Source: Conchocele bisecta
Lineage: Eukaryota; Mollusca; Bivalvia; Lucinida; Thyasiridae
Length of the DNA stretch: 64,000 nucleotides
Reading direction: 5' to 3'
Assembly (NCBI GenBank): GCA_029237695.1
Contig: CM055265.1
Span: forward strand, 215,900,506 to 215,964,505
In this document: piece by piece, positions 41,178 through 52,945 of the stretch
Position numbering within the stretch: position 1 is the first letter of the stretch
How the letters are laid out: each line of letters starts with the position of its first letter
The notes under the pieces: generated by a model
Told to the model about the DNA's origin: nothing
Seen by the model: only the letters and a program-made list of their open reading frames with translations
Databases searched by the model: none
Program-made: the position numbers and the translations under genes

Positions 41178-44100
41178 TCAAGTGGGCTCACTTTCATCAT
41201 CCGAATCCGAATCACCTATTGTAACAGCAGTCGTTCTGTTTGTGCACTCATGTTGGCACCGACAGATGTCAATGCATTGAAGGCCCACGGAATGGCACTG
41301 ACACTTGCTGCTATTACAGTTGCCATCCTTACAATACAAATGTGTCAGGTCCCTCAAGAATACTGGCGCTGGTGGATTTGCGAAGTAAACTGGCACCAGG
41401 ATTCCATTTTCATCTTTCTTCCATCCATTTCCGACTGGATCAGGAACGTCAGGATCTGGAATATGGCTTTGGCACCAGACTATTGTCTGAACTCGTGCAC
41501 ACATTACATGGTGCTTGAATGCATCTTCTGTCGGTGGAAGTTGCGTTGCTGATTTGTCCGTGGATGTAGCGATCGCCAATCGGATTTCATCCATACTGTC
41601 ATACGGTTTTCCACTTGTCTTATTGTTGAAGCCGCCAAACAGCATCATAGATACCTTCGCGCGACTGGTAAACATTCATCTATAGATTCTGATAAGCCCA
41701 CCTTGGACAATTCCCGTAGCTTGTCGGCATTTTTTCACCAGTTTGTTGAACGAGGTTCGTTTCCCAACTTTGTATATTGAGCTGTTTGTGTCGCATCCAG
41801 TCAAGGCATGCATGGCAGTAAGCAGGAGCTTACGGTTTGGCCTATCTGTTGGGCAATCGAGTGGATTGGAACAAACCTGTTTCTGAAAGCATGCTCGTTC
41901 TATGCCCTGTATGCATATATATTTCTGTGTCCGCGAAACGTGTATAGTAGTAATACAGAAGGATGACGAGCACATCTGTATCGTCAGTACGGATCAGAAT
42001 ACGGCCATGCGTTTGAGCCATATGTGTGGCATGCAGCACCATTCGGGTATCTGCCTCTTCTGACTCGAAAACAAGTTTGATAAGCATTCCGTACCTTCCT
42101 TCGTCACAGACTGTACTTCTCGTCCGTTCCGAAAACCACCGGCAAGTACAATGGATAGCTGCTGTTTCAGATGGCCTGGTGCATTCACAGCTACGTACTC
42201 ACACACAAAGGCTGCCAACGATGCTTTGTTTTCAGAGTTACTCAGAAAACGGCGGTAATTTGGAACTGTGCGACCGCCACTCACCATATAGGCAGGTACA
42301 TCGCTGTTGGCCGTGCGACGCTGACGTTCAGCTTCTTTGAGAGAACTGGCTTTATCATACCGGTCAAAGACGACAGTGACCGATGTAATCGACTTGTCCC
42401 GGGTAAAATGTGACATGATATGTTTCAAAACGACTGCGCCTAGTTGGTCAAATGTTTTGAAGTGTCCTTAGTTCAGCGACTGCAGCAGTGCCATCGCATC
42501 GATGATATATGCCGTGTTGCTGTCAGTATCAGCTTGCTGAACTGGAAACACGTTGATCTCCTCAACGAAAGATTCAAGTTTCTTCGTCAACTCTGCCTTG
42601 TTTGTTTTGCGCATGGTGCCGTCGTCGTGAAATAGGGCAGGTGGAACCGAAGCCAATTCATGTTTCAAGACATCATTCATTTCAATGTCTCTATGATTCG
42701 CTACTGCCAGCAGTCGTCTGAACAGAACTTCCGAGTCTAGCATCAGTTTCGATGTTTTGCTTGTAGCAAATGGTTTTCGCATATTCGAGAAGGTCTTAAC
42801 CTTACTTCGACGGATTGGTTCCCAGAATTTCACAGTACGTTCCTTCGAGATTCTTTCCGATACGAATTTATCCTCTTGACTAGCAACTCGGAATTCATTC
42901 ATCGACTTTTCTATGTCCGCAGACGCAACTTGCCCTGTGGCAATGTTTACCAGACGTTCTGATACCGTGTTTAAGTCGAACGGATTTTGGTACTGTGTAG
43001 TGACTAGATCAACTACCTTATCAACATCTGCTTCATCCCTTTCCTTTCGGCTTTTGCCCAATTCCTCGTGTTGACTAGCACCTTGGTTCTTGGGATACAG
43101 TCTCTCTGAACTGTCCACAAAATTCACCTAGAATGTGACGAGTTACCAGCCACCGAGTCAATGCTCCCTTTCTACGAGTAAATCCAATGATTCCCCCTGA
43201 TCCTTTTGCTTCTTTATTTATTGTTTGTTCAAGTGCCTGATCAGTTGGAACTGCAATTGAAGGCGTGCCCGGATCGCCGTCTGACAACAAAGCCACCGTT
43301 TCTCAAGATGTTCATGCTTTGTGGGTTGGTGGTCTTTAGAGCGAGCATATCGGCGATATACAGGGCGTGAACCGTGCGTAGTTTGTTCGTCCTGCCGCCC
43401 AAAACCAGTGAACACTCTCCGTTACTGATAACATGTGGAGATCAAAATCGCCGTCTCTTTCTGCTCTCAATAAAAGCCTCCGTAGTAAACAGAAATGCAG
43501 CATCAAGGAAGTTCATCCAGTACCTGAATGTTGAACTTTGCGCTTCTCCATATGTTCGGAACTCGCTTATGAGGTCAAGTGTATCTTGAAATTCGGCCTC
43601 TAGGGTTTCTCGAATCTCCTTTGCGGTCTCCACATCCTTCTCCTTGATTGCATCACGGAGTTTCTCCATGTGATGTCCTATCTGGGGCTGTGGTTCTTTG
43701 TCTTTCTCTGTTGTCACCCAATCGATAAAGGCATCAAAGAAGCATCGCACATTGCGTCTAGGATGACCTTCATGCCCCTTACTCCTCTTGTCAGTTGTGC
43801 TCCTGTTAGCATCTGTCTGGCGGTAACGTCAGAATAAACATCCGACTCTGTCAGTAAGCTGAGAATGCCTCCATCTCCAAACAGCTTTCCAATGGAAGCG
43901 AGAAATGCCATTGCATGATGCATACCCCCTAGTCTGAGTGTTACCTTACCTTCCAAACACGCTGGCTTTGTCCACAATATTTCTCTAGCTTTGGAATAGA
44001 TGGCTAGATCAGCTGTCACTATGATGTGGTTTTGTCCAAGTTCCGCTGCCAGTCGGACAAGCTGATTGAGTGCTGTGAAAATTGTGGAGTTGTCTGACGG

Positions 44101-46061
44101 CGGTGCGTCTATGAAAGGTAAGTACCTGACGGTCGTTATAGGTACAGAGGCCTTTGTAGCCACTGAATATATCTGACCATGCAGGGATATTATCAAGACC
44201 AGCCATATATGATCTACAAAGAGCCCAAGACAGGTCGAAACCACATCTTTACGGATATGGTCGTTGTCCCCATCAATGTAAAAGTTGGCAGCATTGGCAA
44301 CTGTGTCTGGAGCTGGACGTGTTGTGGCTTTTGTTTTAAAAGATGTACGCTTGACATGTCGGTGCCATAATCACCTGCGCCGATACTTCTCTCCGAGAGC
44401 CGGGATATCTCAACATCCGATATCTGTCTGTCTTGGTCACACCTCTGATATACAACCATGGCCATGGAATGGGTTGTTTCTTTGCCGTCTAAGTGTGTTC
44501 ATTTGTGTCAAAGTTATCAATTGCTGCATGAACTGTTCCCATGTTGTCGTCAGTGTTGGTAGTGTGTATACCGAATGGGACGAAAGGTACACCTTCTTGT
44601 GATAGCTGTTGTTTTGCTGCGGATGTTATGAATCGCAAAACTTCTTCATAAGAAACACTGTATCCCAATGTATACAGCGTTCTCACCAACTTGGAACTGC
44701 CAAAGTCATGGTATGCCGTTAAAGCTAACCCCAGGTTAATTGGTGTTAGTATGCGCTTGCTTTGTGAAATTACGTTGTGGCATGTTGCTAACACCTGTAT
44801 ATTGTCACGTCTGTGAACTTCATCACCCGTGCCAGTGGCTGTATCGAATGCTTTCGCATTTACTAGCCAGATGATAAAATCGTACAGTGGGTCCTGGCAC
44901 GAGTTGGCTGCAAGCGTCAATGCTTAAATCCTGCAATCGGTACGCTTGTGTAGTGGACTGAATGTCTTTAATGGCTCGCCGAAGGATACCTGCGGCCCCA
45001 TATAATATCTGCCTGTCTGTGAGATACGCCCCATTGTATGTCTAACTTCGACTCCTTGTATTCGTTGGATTCGTCAAGTTCAGATTTCAATTTAGAAGCT
45101 TTGTGAAGTACAGCACCAACTGATACTGCACTGGAACATACAAGATCCGATTGTCCCTTTCTCTGGAAGAACGATATATCTTCACCAAATTGTTTCTCCA
45201 GCCGTTGTTTAAGTTTCCATGATTTATATACATTGGCGAGTTCATCTGGAACTCCAGCTCTACCCAGAAATTGTATGTATTTAATATTTAGATCAGATAA
45301 TGTGACTACTGACTTTGTCTCGGAGAAGATTGTTTGTTTGGTTTCGTTTAAAAAAGCATCTGAAATGCTTCTTCGTAAAGAACAACTGGCTCGTCGACCT
45401 TGTCTTCATGAGGTACCATAAAACTTACATTGCGTTTGCTGATGTAATGTCCATAACATGAACGGTGATATTTCGCATCATATGCAAATAGGTCACCATA
45501 TGCCTGCATGCGGGAAATGACAACTTGATCATTTCTCAACGTGGCGGCATTCACTGTTTTCTGCCTTGTTGATTCGCCTGTCCCAGTGCTTATACCAGAT
45601 AATGGCTCTTTTCTGTTACCAATTTTCTTGGCACTGCCACAAATGAAACAGTTCTCTCTGATATTAAAACCCGATTGGCTGTCTCTGGTCGACCTTCGAA
45701 GCTCTGGTGACATCGGCGATTCGCTTCTGCTTGACGAGACATCATCACTTTTAGGCGCTGTGTCACTGCTGTAAAATTTGTTTGTGTATGTAGCCCGACA
45801 CACCCTATGATACGGTACGTTTACCTGATGTGAAAGTATATCCTGGCGATGCGGCCTTAATAAGTCATTTACTCGATCATGTTTAGCCTCTGCTATGTCT
45901 AACAATGTCTCTAGACCTGTTACTGTTGGATTTTGCACGATATCCTTGTGTGACGCCTCTGGAATAGACTTTAGACATATTATGCATATGCTTCTATCCA
46001 GTTTCAAGCGTTTTGCCTCTGGTTCACCTAAATCCATAATTGATTTGGAAGATGCGTACAC
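41178..46061 (-). pseudogene. Broken Academ-like transposase (XPG/FEN1-like nuclease)
   Basis: Read on the minus strand, the N-terminal frame (46061-45348) has two motifs: Cys26-x2-Cys29 with His85-x2-Cys88, and Cys138-x2-Cys141 with His199-x2-Cys202. A frameshift in a T run near 45350 moves coding to another frame down to about 44990. Further segments lie at 44920-44489, 44244-43714, 43750-43442, 43127-42468, 42428-41994, 42087-41842, 41975-41676 and 41675-41178, in changing frames, so at least six breaks are present. The nuclease region shows 'YIIDAMALLQ' (Asp near 42500), 'VVFDRYD' (Asp near 42365), 'SEEADTR' (near 42060), 'DDTDVLV' (near 41982) and 'LTGCDT' (Asp near 41792). Order and spacing match the metal-binding acidic residues of FEN1/XPG enzymes. 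The C-terminus has a CXC-type cluster (C-x4-C-x4-C-x-C-x6-C-x3-C-x-C-x3-C) near 41215-41330. No single frame can give a working protein. Confidence 0.75.
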
Positions 46062-47124
46062 ACCAAACTTAATTCGGTTCTCGTTCGATGCTTTTGTACA
46101 ACAACACGTCGGTTTGATATACCCGTAATTTGTCGTAATAATTGGGGCGATATTACTCTGTGTCTTTGCAGACTGAGCAGTGGACGATCAGCATCCGTTA
46201 CCACATATATTAACACCGCCGTGATTTATATATGAAAGTGCAAATACGAATCATGCATTCACGGCCGTGTAAATTAAAGTTTCATTTAAAGAGTAGAAAA
46301 TCACAGCGGTGTTACTTAAAGTTACATACAAAGAGCAAAAAATCACGGCGGTGCTGAATATAGTGACATTTAAAGAGCCCGAAGGGAGGTAACAATCACT
46401 TGTACGCAGATTATGTGCTATTTGTGTTCGGAACATCTCAAATCCAAAATGTTAAGAGTTTGTAGATGGACAAACGAACGGACGGGTGAAAGACTGCTCG
46501 GAAATTAAGAGGCAAAAACTATAAACAAACAATGTATCAATGTACTATTCGACATAGTTTGGACCCCACCCACCCACACACAGAGACACGACGGGGATTG
46601 GTCCATGTGAGTGGTTGCTATGGTTACATGATCGTTTTACGGACAACATTTATATACTAGTATATATTATTATATTCTTATGTGTACGTAGTATTTCATC
46701 GATATTAACCAAATAATACCAGTGTCATAATACAAACAAATACGTGCATGCATGTATTGAATTTTTCAATAAAATGTGGTTACCTTGGCAACATCCAAAA
46801 ATACGTATTTCGCCAAGGTTTACTGAAATTCAACACATGGGTTCGTATTCTATGATGATTTTTACATACTAGTAGCTTCATTACACCAACTTGTATGATG
46901 GAGATTTGTCTGCACGAAAATAAATGTTGAAAATACTACTTTCAAATACGGCGAGACTGACTTAGTTACCATGGTAACAGAAATATACGTTTGAATGATA
47001 GAATATTTAGGTAAATATGAACATTTACACCATGTTTGTAAAATATATTGACTAAATCATATTTAAGCAAGTATAAAGGCTGAAAATCGTAGGCTAAATA
47101 AGAAAGTTATTTTCGGATGAAAAA

Positions 47125-47262
47125 CGCAGTTGCCATGGAAATCAGCAAAAAAACAATATTCGGCCGCGGTTTTCGCAATTTTAACATGCAGATTCGATTT
47201 CTACGATGAATTTCCTATAAGAATATGTATGTTACATAAAGTTCTACTCTGGGTAGGGGTAA
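47125..47262 (-). repeat. Right terminal inverted repeat of the Academ-like element
   Basis: 'tattcggccgcggttttcgc' then 'aattttaacatgcagattcg' to 'ctctgggtaggggta' is the partner of the left repeat. Confidence 0.85.
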
Positions 47263-47387
47263 CTCCTTAAATAAGCGTCGTACAGAGGCCCGTCTAATAC
47301 AGTATGAGACACCAATCATGCTTCTAATAAACAGTATATATCCTTATATCCGAGTGAACGTTTCGTTCTAAGGATGCAATGGAGCTT

Positions 47388-47490
47388 ACAGTGGGGTCAG
47401 CGTGTAAGTGCACACACGAACGAACACGACAGGTTGGAACCAACCTGTCGTGTTCGTTCGTGTGTGCACTTACACGCTGACCCCACTGTA
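47388..47490. mobile_element. Family P near-perfect palindrome, copy 3
   Basis: 'acagtggggtcagcgtgtaa' to 'ttacacgctgaccccactgt', TA on both sides, 126 bp outside the transposon's right end. Confidence 0.9.
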
Positions 47491-47982
47491 ATACACTGTA
47501 GGCCATGATTGATTGAGTGCTTGTCTGATTGTGTGTTTGATAGATTGAGGGAGTTATTGCTGTTTGATTGCTTGTTGGATTATTGCACGTTGGATTGATT
47601 GACTGATTGATTGATTGGCACTTCGATCCTCATTTTCTCTACATGGGACATACATATGACTGTGACTGGAGAAATGGAGCGTATGGTGTATCAAGCTGAA
47701 CGGGTGTAATCATGTATAATAATAGGCTTCATGTGTTCAGGCAGATCAGAGTATACACAGTCCAGAATAAAATTGATCAGCATGACACTGCTGCAACAAT
47801 GAAGATATCATCAGACAAAACATCCAACTGCATCCTACTACGACCGTGACATTATGATCCTATAATTCAATCAAACGATGAATAGCAACCGCACCGTGGG
47901 ATTAGTCTCGTCATTAATATTCAGCAGCAATAGCAATCATGCTAGAGTGCAGGCTACAACTGTGACGACCCCAGATATATTA
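47491..47982. other. Unassigned intergenic DNA
   Basis: It contains a run of 'gattgattgactgattgatt' (47590-47615) and a short family D-like start near 47660. No gene. Confidence 0.45.
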
Positions 47983-48186
47983 AATATTACAATGCTGAAT
48001 TAAATCTTGTCGTCTGCTGATTATTTTTTATTTTCCATTTTCATCATAAAAAACGTAGTTTGTCAGCACTTTAGAATCATTTCAAATGAAAATGATTCTA
48101 AGGTTCTGCCAAACCATATTTTTTATTGAGAATAATAACAAAATTCGAAACAGACAACAATTTTCGTTAACCACATTATATGGGTT
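47983..48186. mobile_element. Family F palindromic element, copy 4
   Basis: 'caatgctgaattaaatcttg' start and 'ttatatgggttgaacc' end, with centre 'gaatcatttcaaatgaaaat'. The termini are more diverged than in other copies. Confidence 0.65.
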
Positions 48187-48362
48187 GAACCTTACAATGC
48201 TGATTTAAATTGTTTTGTCTGCTGTTAATGTTTTATTTTCCATATTTCTCGTCGAAACAGGCTTTAACAACACGTTAGAATCATTTCCCATGTTTACTTA
48301 GAAAGAAGACGAAATATAAAACAACAGAAGATGACAGCTTACGTTTGCTGCATTCTAAGTTT
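48187..48362. mobile_element. Family F element, copy 5, partly deleted
   Basis: 'cttacaatgctgatttaaat' start with 'gtctgctgttaatgttttat'. The right inner arm is shortened to 'tagaatcatttcccatg'. It abuts copy 4 in tandem. Confidence 0.6.
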
Positions 48363-48609
48363 TAATACTCGTATTCGGTCACACTATCAGAAAGTAATTT
48401 TGCCACACAACTTCCCTTTCCCAACCAGCATGTGTTTTTGATTCACCAGCACGTGTTAATGGTTCAACAGCATGTTTTAATGCAGAAATATGCAAATAAG
48501 TGTCATAATGATGCATCCAGTGTTCAGCAGGACAAATTCGGGGTCTCGGGTGATAAAAATAACCCAACATCATATGCAACTACAGTAGTCCCTAATCAAG
48601 CCCCGATAT

Positions 48610-48840
48610 GCGGTTGTGACTGAAGAAATGGGGCTTATGGGTTTTGCGACCAGTGTAGATCCAGATCAGACTGTGCATCCGCACAGTCTGATCAGGATCT
48701 GCACTGTTCGCCATTACATCAATGAAACATGCTTCTAACAAGCAACACAGATCATTATCAGGCGACAGGAATGTGCTATGTGGTCAGGAGCTACACTGGT
48801 CACACATACCATATGCCCCATTTCTCCAGTCACAGCTCCA
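48610..48840. mobile_element. Family D TIR element, clean copy
   Basis: 'ggttgtgactgaagaaatgg' at the left and 'ccatttctccagtcacagct' at the right. It contains 'gaccagtgtagatccagatc', the segment that resembles the 53.6-kb minisatellite unit. Confidence 0.85.
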
Positions 48841-49106
48841 TAAACATTGTTCGCCAATCATTCACTAAAAAGTGTGTTATACGAAAGCAATTAGACCCAA
48901 TCATGCTGAATGACTGCAAAATGATCAGGACCTACAAACAATGCCATAATGTCCGTTTTATATCTGTAAATTGTTCTGTACTTGTGGCATGTGACAGAAG
49001 CAATGGGGCTTAAGGCATTTGTGACCGGTGTAGGGACAGAATAATGGAGAATCATCATGTGTAATATCAGGACATCCCATCACAGGAACGAATTTACCGG
49101 TACCTG
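48841..49106. other. Unassigned DNA with a family D fragment
   Basis: Near 48990, 'tgtgacagaagcaatggggc' then 'ttgtgaccggtgtagggac' resembles one family D end. No partner found. Confidence 0.45.
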
Positions 49107-49349
49107 TGGCCCGTTTCACTAAACTTCTTACGACTAAAATGTTCGTAAGTGCAAAAGTATGATAGTCTGTGAATTTCACATTAACACGATTTTCTTGTAA
49201 ACAATTATTGGATTTACATTTATTGAGCATAGGCTGTATATGCAGCCTATGCTCAATAAATTTAAATCCATCAATTGAAATTTGCAGACGATCTTAAATT
49301 TGCACTTACAAACGTTTTAGTCGTACGAAGTTTAGTGAAAAGGCCCCCT
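49107..49349. mobile_element. Family A TIR element, copy 8
   Basis: 'tggcccgtttcactaaactt' to 'agtttagtgaaaaggccccc', with an intact central hairpin around 'ggctgtatatgcagcc'. Confidence 0.85.
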
Positions 49350-49707
49350 GATTGTTACAATATTGAGATTCAATGGCTTATTGCGTTTGATTCTTCTAGT
49401 GGTACAGCTTCCTTCTGATCAAAACACGTTCCCTTGGCAACACAAGATTATTTCGTATGTTTGAAGCATTCGTAAGTATTAAACTGGTCTCGGTCTACAC
49501 TGATCAAAATCGATTGCGATTTCACACCCATCCATTCAACAGCAAGGTCAATGCACCTGTTGGAGAAGTCTCTTGAACTTTCAGCATAAAACTTACGGTA
49601 ACAACTTTTAATACTGAATAAAAGTATCCTGATCTGGTGCCCGGCAGACTTACTACACCAGCGCATTTGGCCTCATGTAACATCGAATGCGAAGAATGGT
49701 TTCATCA
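49350..49707. other. Unassigned intergenic DNA
   Basis: No family or gene recognised. Confidence 0.4.
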
Positions 49708-49892
49708 TTAACCCTTCCTACGCTGTTGACGGAAATTGCTGTCTGCTGTTTTTCATTTTTGCTTTAATTCTTAACAAAAATGGTTTTGACAGCACATGAG
49801 AATCGTCTCCACTCCAGGTTTTTGTCGAGAAATATTGAAAATAAAACATTTCCAGCAGACGACAACATTTAATTCAGCGTAGTAAGGGTTAA
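49708..49892. mobile_element. Family F palindromic element, copy 6
   Basis: 'ttaacccttcctacgctgtt' to 'tcagcgtagtaagggttaa'. It is the 'gaatcgtctcca' variant of 23052, with part of the centre deleted. Confidence 0.75.
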
Positions 49893-49985
49893 GATATGCG
49901 TCCCCGGCAACAATCCAGGCATTGATCATGAAGTATGTGCGCCATGTCCTCGTGGCTCATCAATCATCATGTATGCTATATTTAA

Positions 49986-50226
49986 CTCTTTGCATGCTAG
50001 CGGTGAAAATATCCGCCAAACAAATTAGGAGTATATTTTTTATTTCTCTCTGTAAATATGTCTTGGAATTTCATTAGAATTGAGTCCTCAGGACTCAATT
50101 CCAATGAAATTCCAAGACATATTCATGATATTTACAAGGAGAAATAAAAGAAAATATGATGATTTTTTGTCCGCTATTTTTGGAACTATTTATAGCCCAC
50201 AAGTTTCCCAGCATGCAAATAGTTAA
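49986..50226. mobile_element. Family F-like palindrome, distinct subtype
   Basis: 'aactctttgcatgctagcgg' at the left and 'agcatgcaaatagtt' at the right. The centre 'aattgagtcctcaggactca' then 'attccaatgaaattccaaga' is a near-perfect hairpin. Only one copy in the window. Confidence 0.75.
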
Positions 50227-50486
50227 ATCAAAGTAACTGCATGAAAGGCGATTCTTTCAGCTCATATGGCTACATCAACTTCAACAAGATGCAACAGATC
50301 GTTTGAACAATCTCTGGTGTCTTGTCGAATGTGATGGTTATCTTGACATAAGCCTGATGAGGCCAAAAGTTTGACGAATGATGTAATTGAATATTTTTAT
50401 TGTGCCTTTTCCCTTTGAAATATAAGTGGTTTTATGAAATAATAAATCAATAAAATCAATCATTTACAAGTACTGTTGTAAATGTT
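50227..50486. other. Unassigned intergenic DNA
   Basis: AT-rich; nothing recognised. Confidence 0.4.
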
Positions 50487-50589
50487 AACTAGAGCAAGTG
50501 AGCAGAGGTTCCCGGGTACCCCCGGCCGCCACCTGGATCAACAAATAAAAACTTTAACGCAAATCTTACGGACGGACAAAAACTATATA
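50487..50589. repeat. Family K end fragment
   Basis: 'ctagagcaagtgagcagagg' then 'acccccggccgccacctgga', 'acggacggacaaaaactata'. The same end is at 62843 and 63163. Confidence 0.6.
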
Positions 50590-50945
50590 CAGGCCCGTAC
50601 GCAGAGGGGGTGCCCCTTAACCATTTAAACACCACCGGTCTGTATAGTGGTATTGGCAAAAAGTGTAGATCCAGATGAGCCGGCTCGTGACGAGCCGTCT
50701 CATCTGGATCTGCACTTTTTGCAAGTATTTTTCATAATTTTTAGAACAAAAACACCCCATGTGAAAATAATTTGTGATGATTGGATTGGGTTGCACAATT
50801 AACATATCAAAATCCATTCCAGTTACTTAGGGATGAAATGGTTAATCTGCCGAGGTCTGTCCGTGGATGTGCAAACAAAAGTGTTTAAGCCCTTTGCGCC
50901 GTCGATAACGCACCCCCCTAAATTAATTTCTGCGTACTGGCCTGA
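50590..50945. mobile_element. Family W element carrying a nested family L copy
   Basis: 'caggcccgtacgcagagggg' starts the element, and 'ttctgcgtactggcctg' ends it. Between them family L occupies 50617-50844 ('ttaaccatttaaacaccacc' to 'tagggatgaaatggttaa'). The remaining W interior includes 'gccgtcgataacgcaccccc'. Confidence 0.75.
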
Positions 50946-50976
50946 TATACCTTTCGACATACCTTCGTATGCTGGG

Positions 50977-50998
50977 GTGGGGGGGGGGGGGGGGGGGT
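50977..50998. repeat. Poly-G tract
   Basis: A run of about 20 G after 'gtatgctggggt'. Length in such a run is unreliable. Confidence 0.8.
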
Positions 50999-51067
50999 AT
51001 AACTATGATAAATGGAGTCTATTTATATATGTAACTAAACTATACCGGATTGCATTAAAATCTCATG

Positions 51068-51310
51068 ATATGTGGCTGGGACTGGAGAAATGAGGCTTAT
51101 GGCAGTTGTGACCAGTGCAGATCCTGATCAAATAGCACGCTCCGGTAGCCTGATAACTATTGGTATTGCTTTGTAGAAGCATGACATGTGTTTCATTGAT
51201 GGAATGGAGAACAGTGCAGATCCTGATCAGACTGTGCGTGTGCACAGGCTGGTCTGAATCTACACTGGCCGCATAACCCATAAGCCCCATTTCTCCAGCC
51301 AAATCCACAT
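51068..51310. mobile_element. Family D TIR element, copy
   Basis: 'atgtggctgggactggagaa' at the left and 'tttctccagccaaatccaca' at the right, in the reverse orientation to most copies ('cctgatcagactgtgcgtgt'). Confidence 0.8.
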
Positions 51311-51363
51311 GTATGTTGTCGGTGTGCAGAACCATAGTTTGTGTCTGTATCAGGAGCTATACT

Positions 51364-51434
51364 ACAGTGAAACCTCTCTAAACCGGACACCCTGGAGGTT
51401 CCCAGGGTGTCCGGGTTAGAAAGGTTCCACTGTA
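51364..51434. mobile_element. Family B mariner-like palindrome, copy
   Basis: 'acagtgaaacctctctaaac' to 'gggttagaaaggttccactg', with TA flanks. Confidence 0.85.
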
Positions 51435-51497
51435 ATTAAGCACTTGATGGCAAATTGTCATTTTCTGTTATGAACAGACAGGACAATGACACGAATT

Positions 51498-51573
51498 ACA
51501 GTAGCATTGAAACCCATCTAAATTAGACAGAAGGAGGTCCCCAGGGTGTTCGGTTTAGAGGGGTTCCACTGTA
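51498..51573. mobile_element. Family B palindrome, diverged copy
   Basis: 'acagtagcattgaaacccat' left arm (decayed) and 'cggtttagaggggttccact' right arm (good). It is followed by a (TA)n run. Confidence 0.7.
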
Positions 51574-51827
51574 TATATATATATAGCCATAAGCTCCATT
51601 TCGTCTGTTACAAAATATGTATTTGCAAACCCATAAGTTAAATCACAACTCATGTCTGATGATCAGGGTCTACACTGGTTGCATGAACGATAACCCCAGT
51701 TCTCCAGCCACAGAACAGGCAGAGTAGCATCACACTCGTTTGTTTAGCTCTCAGGTGGAATGGCTGAGCAATCCTAGACATGCTATGTATCAGGTAAGAC
51801 ACTGTTTTATTTTATGTTTAACCCGTA
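51574..51827. other. Unassigned DNA with family D fragments
   Basis: 'agccataagctccatttcgt' and 'cccagttctccagccacag' are family D-like ends of a degraded copy at about 51590-51715. Confidence 0.45.
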
Positions 51828-52028
51828 CACTGCTGAATTAAAATGTGTTGTCTGCTGTTTATTTTTTATTTCCCATTTTTCTCACCAAAATAATGCTTTT
51901 ACAACACTTTAGAATCATTTCCAATGGAAATGATTCTAAAGTGTTGCAAAAGCATATTTTTATTGAGAAAGGAGACGAAACATAACTCGACATCAGACGA
52001 CAATATACGTTTCCCGCATTTTATGTTT
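51828..52028. mobile_element. Family F palindromic element, copy 7
   Basis: 'ttaacccgtacactgctgaa' start, centre 'gaatcatttccaatggaaat', and a right arm through 'gacgacaatatacgtttccc'. The right terminus is degraded. Confidence 0.75.
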
Positions 52029-52389
52029 TAATGACGTTTACTGGCCTGTCTATGGCAGGGCTAACGGGGTTGAATCCCGTATTTCAGCTTTACGGATATA
52101 AATGCATCCTAAAGTTAGGTGCTGCCATGGAGGCACATGTAAATGTTATAGTTAACGATCACATACGCCCGGGGCACATTTTACTATTAAAACATTATAC
52201 AACTAAGAAGTTTGTAAGTGCAAAACTATAAACTTTACAAAAGGTTTATCACTGGCAGCTGATATTATATACATTGTATTGACAAATATTTTGATGGATT
52301 TGTTCACATTTAATGTGTTGTACATGTAGGTGGAACATTGTAGCATTAGTGAAGTGAAACATGTTGATGTGAAAATCTTGTTACACAGA
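52029..52389. other. Unassigned intergenic DNA
   Basis: A possible very diverged family A fragment ('actaagaagtttgtaagtgc') near 52201. Nothing else seen. Confidence 0.4.
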
Positions 52390-52397
52390 TTTTTATC

Positions 52398-52702
52398 GCA
52401 AACAGTGTAGATCCAGATGAGCCGGCTCGTAACGAGCCGTCTCATCAGGATCTGCACTTTTTGCAATTAATTTTTATAATTTTGAGAACAAAAACACCCC
52501 ATGTTCATAAATGGACTGGTCTGAAAATCATTTTGTGGTGCTTTAGATTGGTTGCAAAATTAACAAATCAAAATCCATTCCAGTTACTTAGGGGTGAAAG
52601 GGTTAATCTGCCGAAGTCTGTCCGTGGATGTACAAAAACAATGTTTAGCCCTTCGCTCTGTCGATAACGCACCCCCTAAACTAATTCCTGCGTACGGGCC
52701 TG
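52398..52702. mobile_element. Second family L plus family W composite, left-truncated
   Basis: Family L runs from 'cagtgtagatccagatgagc' to 'aggggtgaaagggttaa' (52604). It is followed by the same W tail as at 50845 ('tctgccgaagtctgtccgtg', 'cgataacgcaccccc', 'cctgcgtacgggcctg'). The L-W junction is the same in both places. Confidence 0.75.
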
Positions 52703-52744
52703 GTTGGCCTCGCTCAATTAACACATGGTGTCATCTGTGGACAT

Positions 52745-52945
52745 CATCACATATCAGACACATCATGTGATTTTGTACCTAAGAGCATGTGCAATATTTC
52801 ATGAAAAATATTTACAAAATTTAAGATAATTTCTGTAAAAACGTTGACGTCATGTACAAACAAATATCATAGTTTCTATGAAATATTTCATGAAAAATCA
52901 CACAAGTTCTTAGGTACAAAATCACATGTCGGGTCTCATATACAA
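52745..52945. mobile_element. Family G palindromic element, copy
   Basis: 'gtgattttgtacctaagagc' at the left and 'gttcttaggtacaaaatcac' at the right. The core is shortened. Confidence 0.75.

Larger units (their letters stand above)
40138..47262 (-). mobile_element. Academ-like DNA transposon, decayed, 7.1 kb
   Basis: Terminal inverted repeats of about 135 bp bound the element: 'tacccctacccagagtagaa' starts at 40138, and its complement ends at 47261. The similarity continues through 'gcgaaaaccgcggccgaata'. Outer limits may extend 20-30 bp further; no clear target duplication was found. The minus strand encodes one long protein, now broken. Residue pattern and architecture (zinc motifs, XPG-like nuclease, CXC cluster) fit the Academ superfamily, whose transposases carry an XPG-like nuclease (family knowledge). 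Sub-terminal tandem duplications lie at 40765-41080 ('ttcaagatggccgccaaat' twice, about 190 bp apart) and 46260-46380 ('aaatcacggcggtg' type, three times). Confidence 0.75.

Noticed and set aside
41240..41552. Plus-strand frames of 92-100 codons overlapping the transposon
   Set aside because: They are antisense shadows of the minus-strand CXC-cluster region; the minus strand carries all recognisable motifs.
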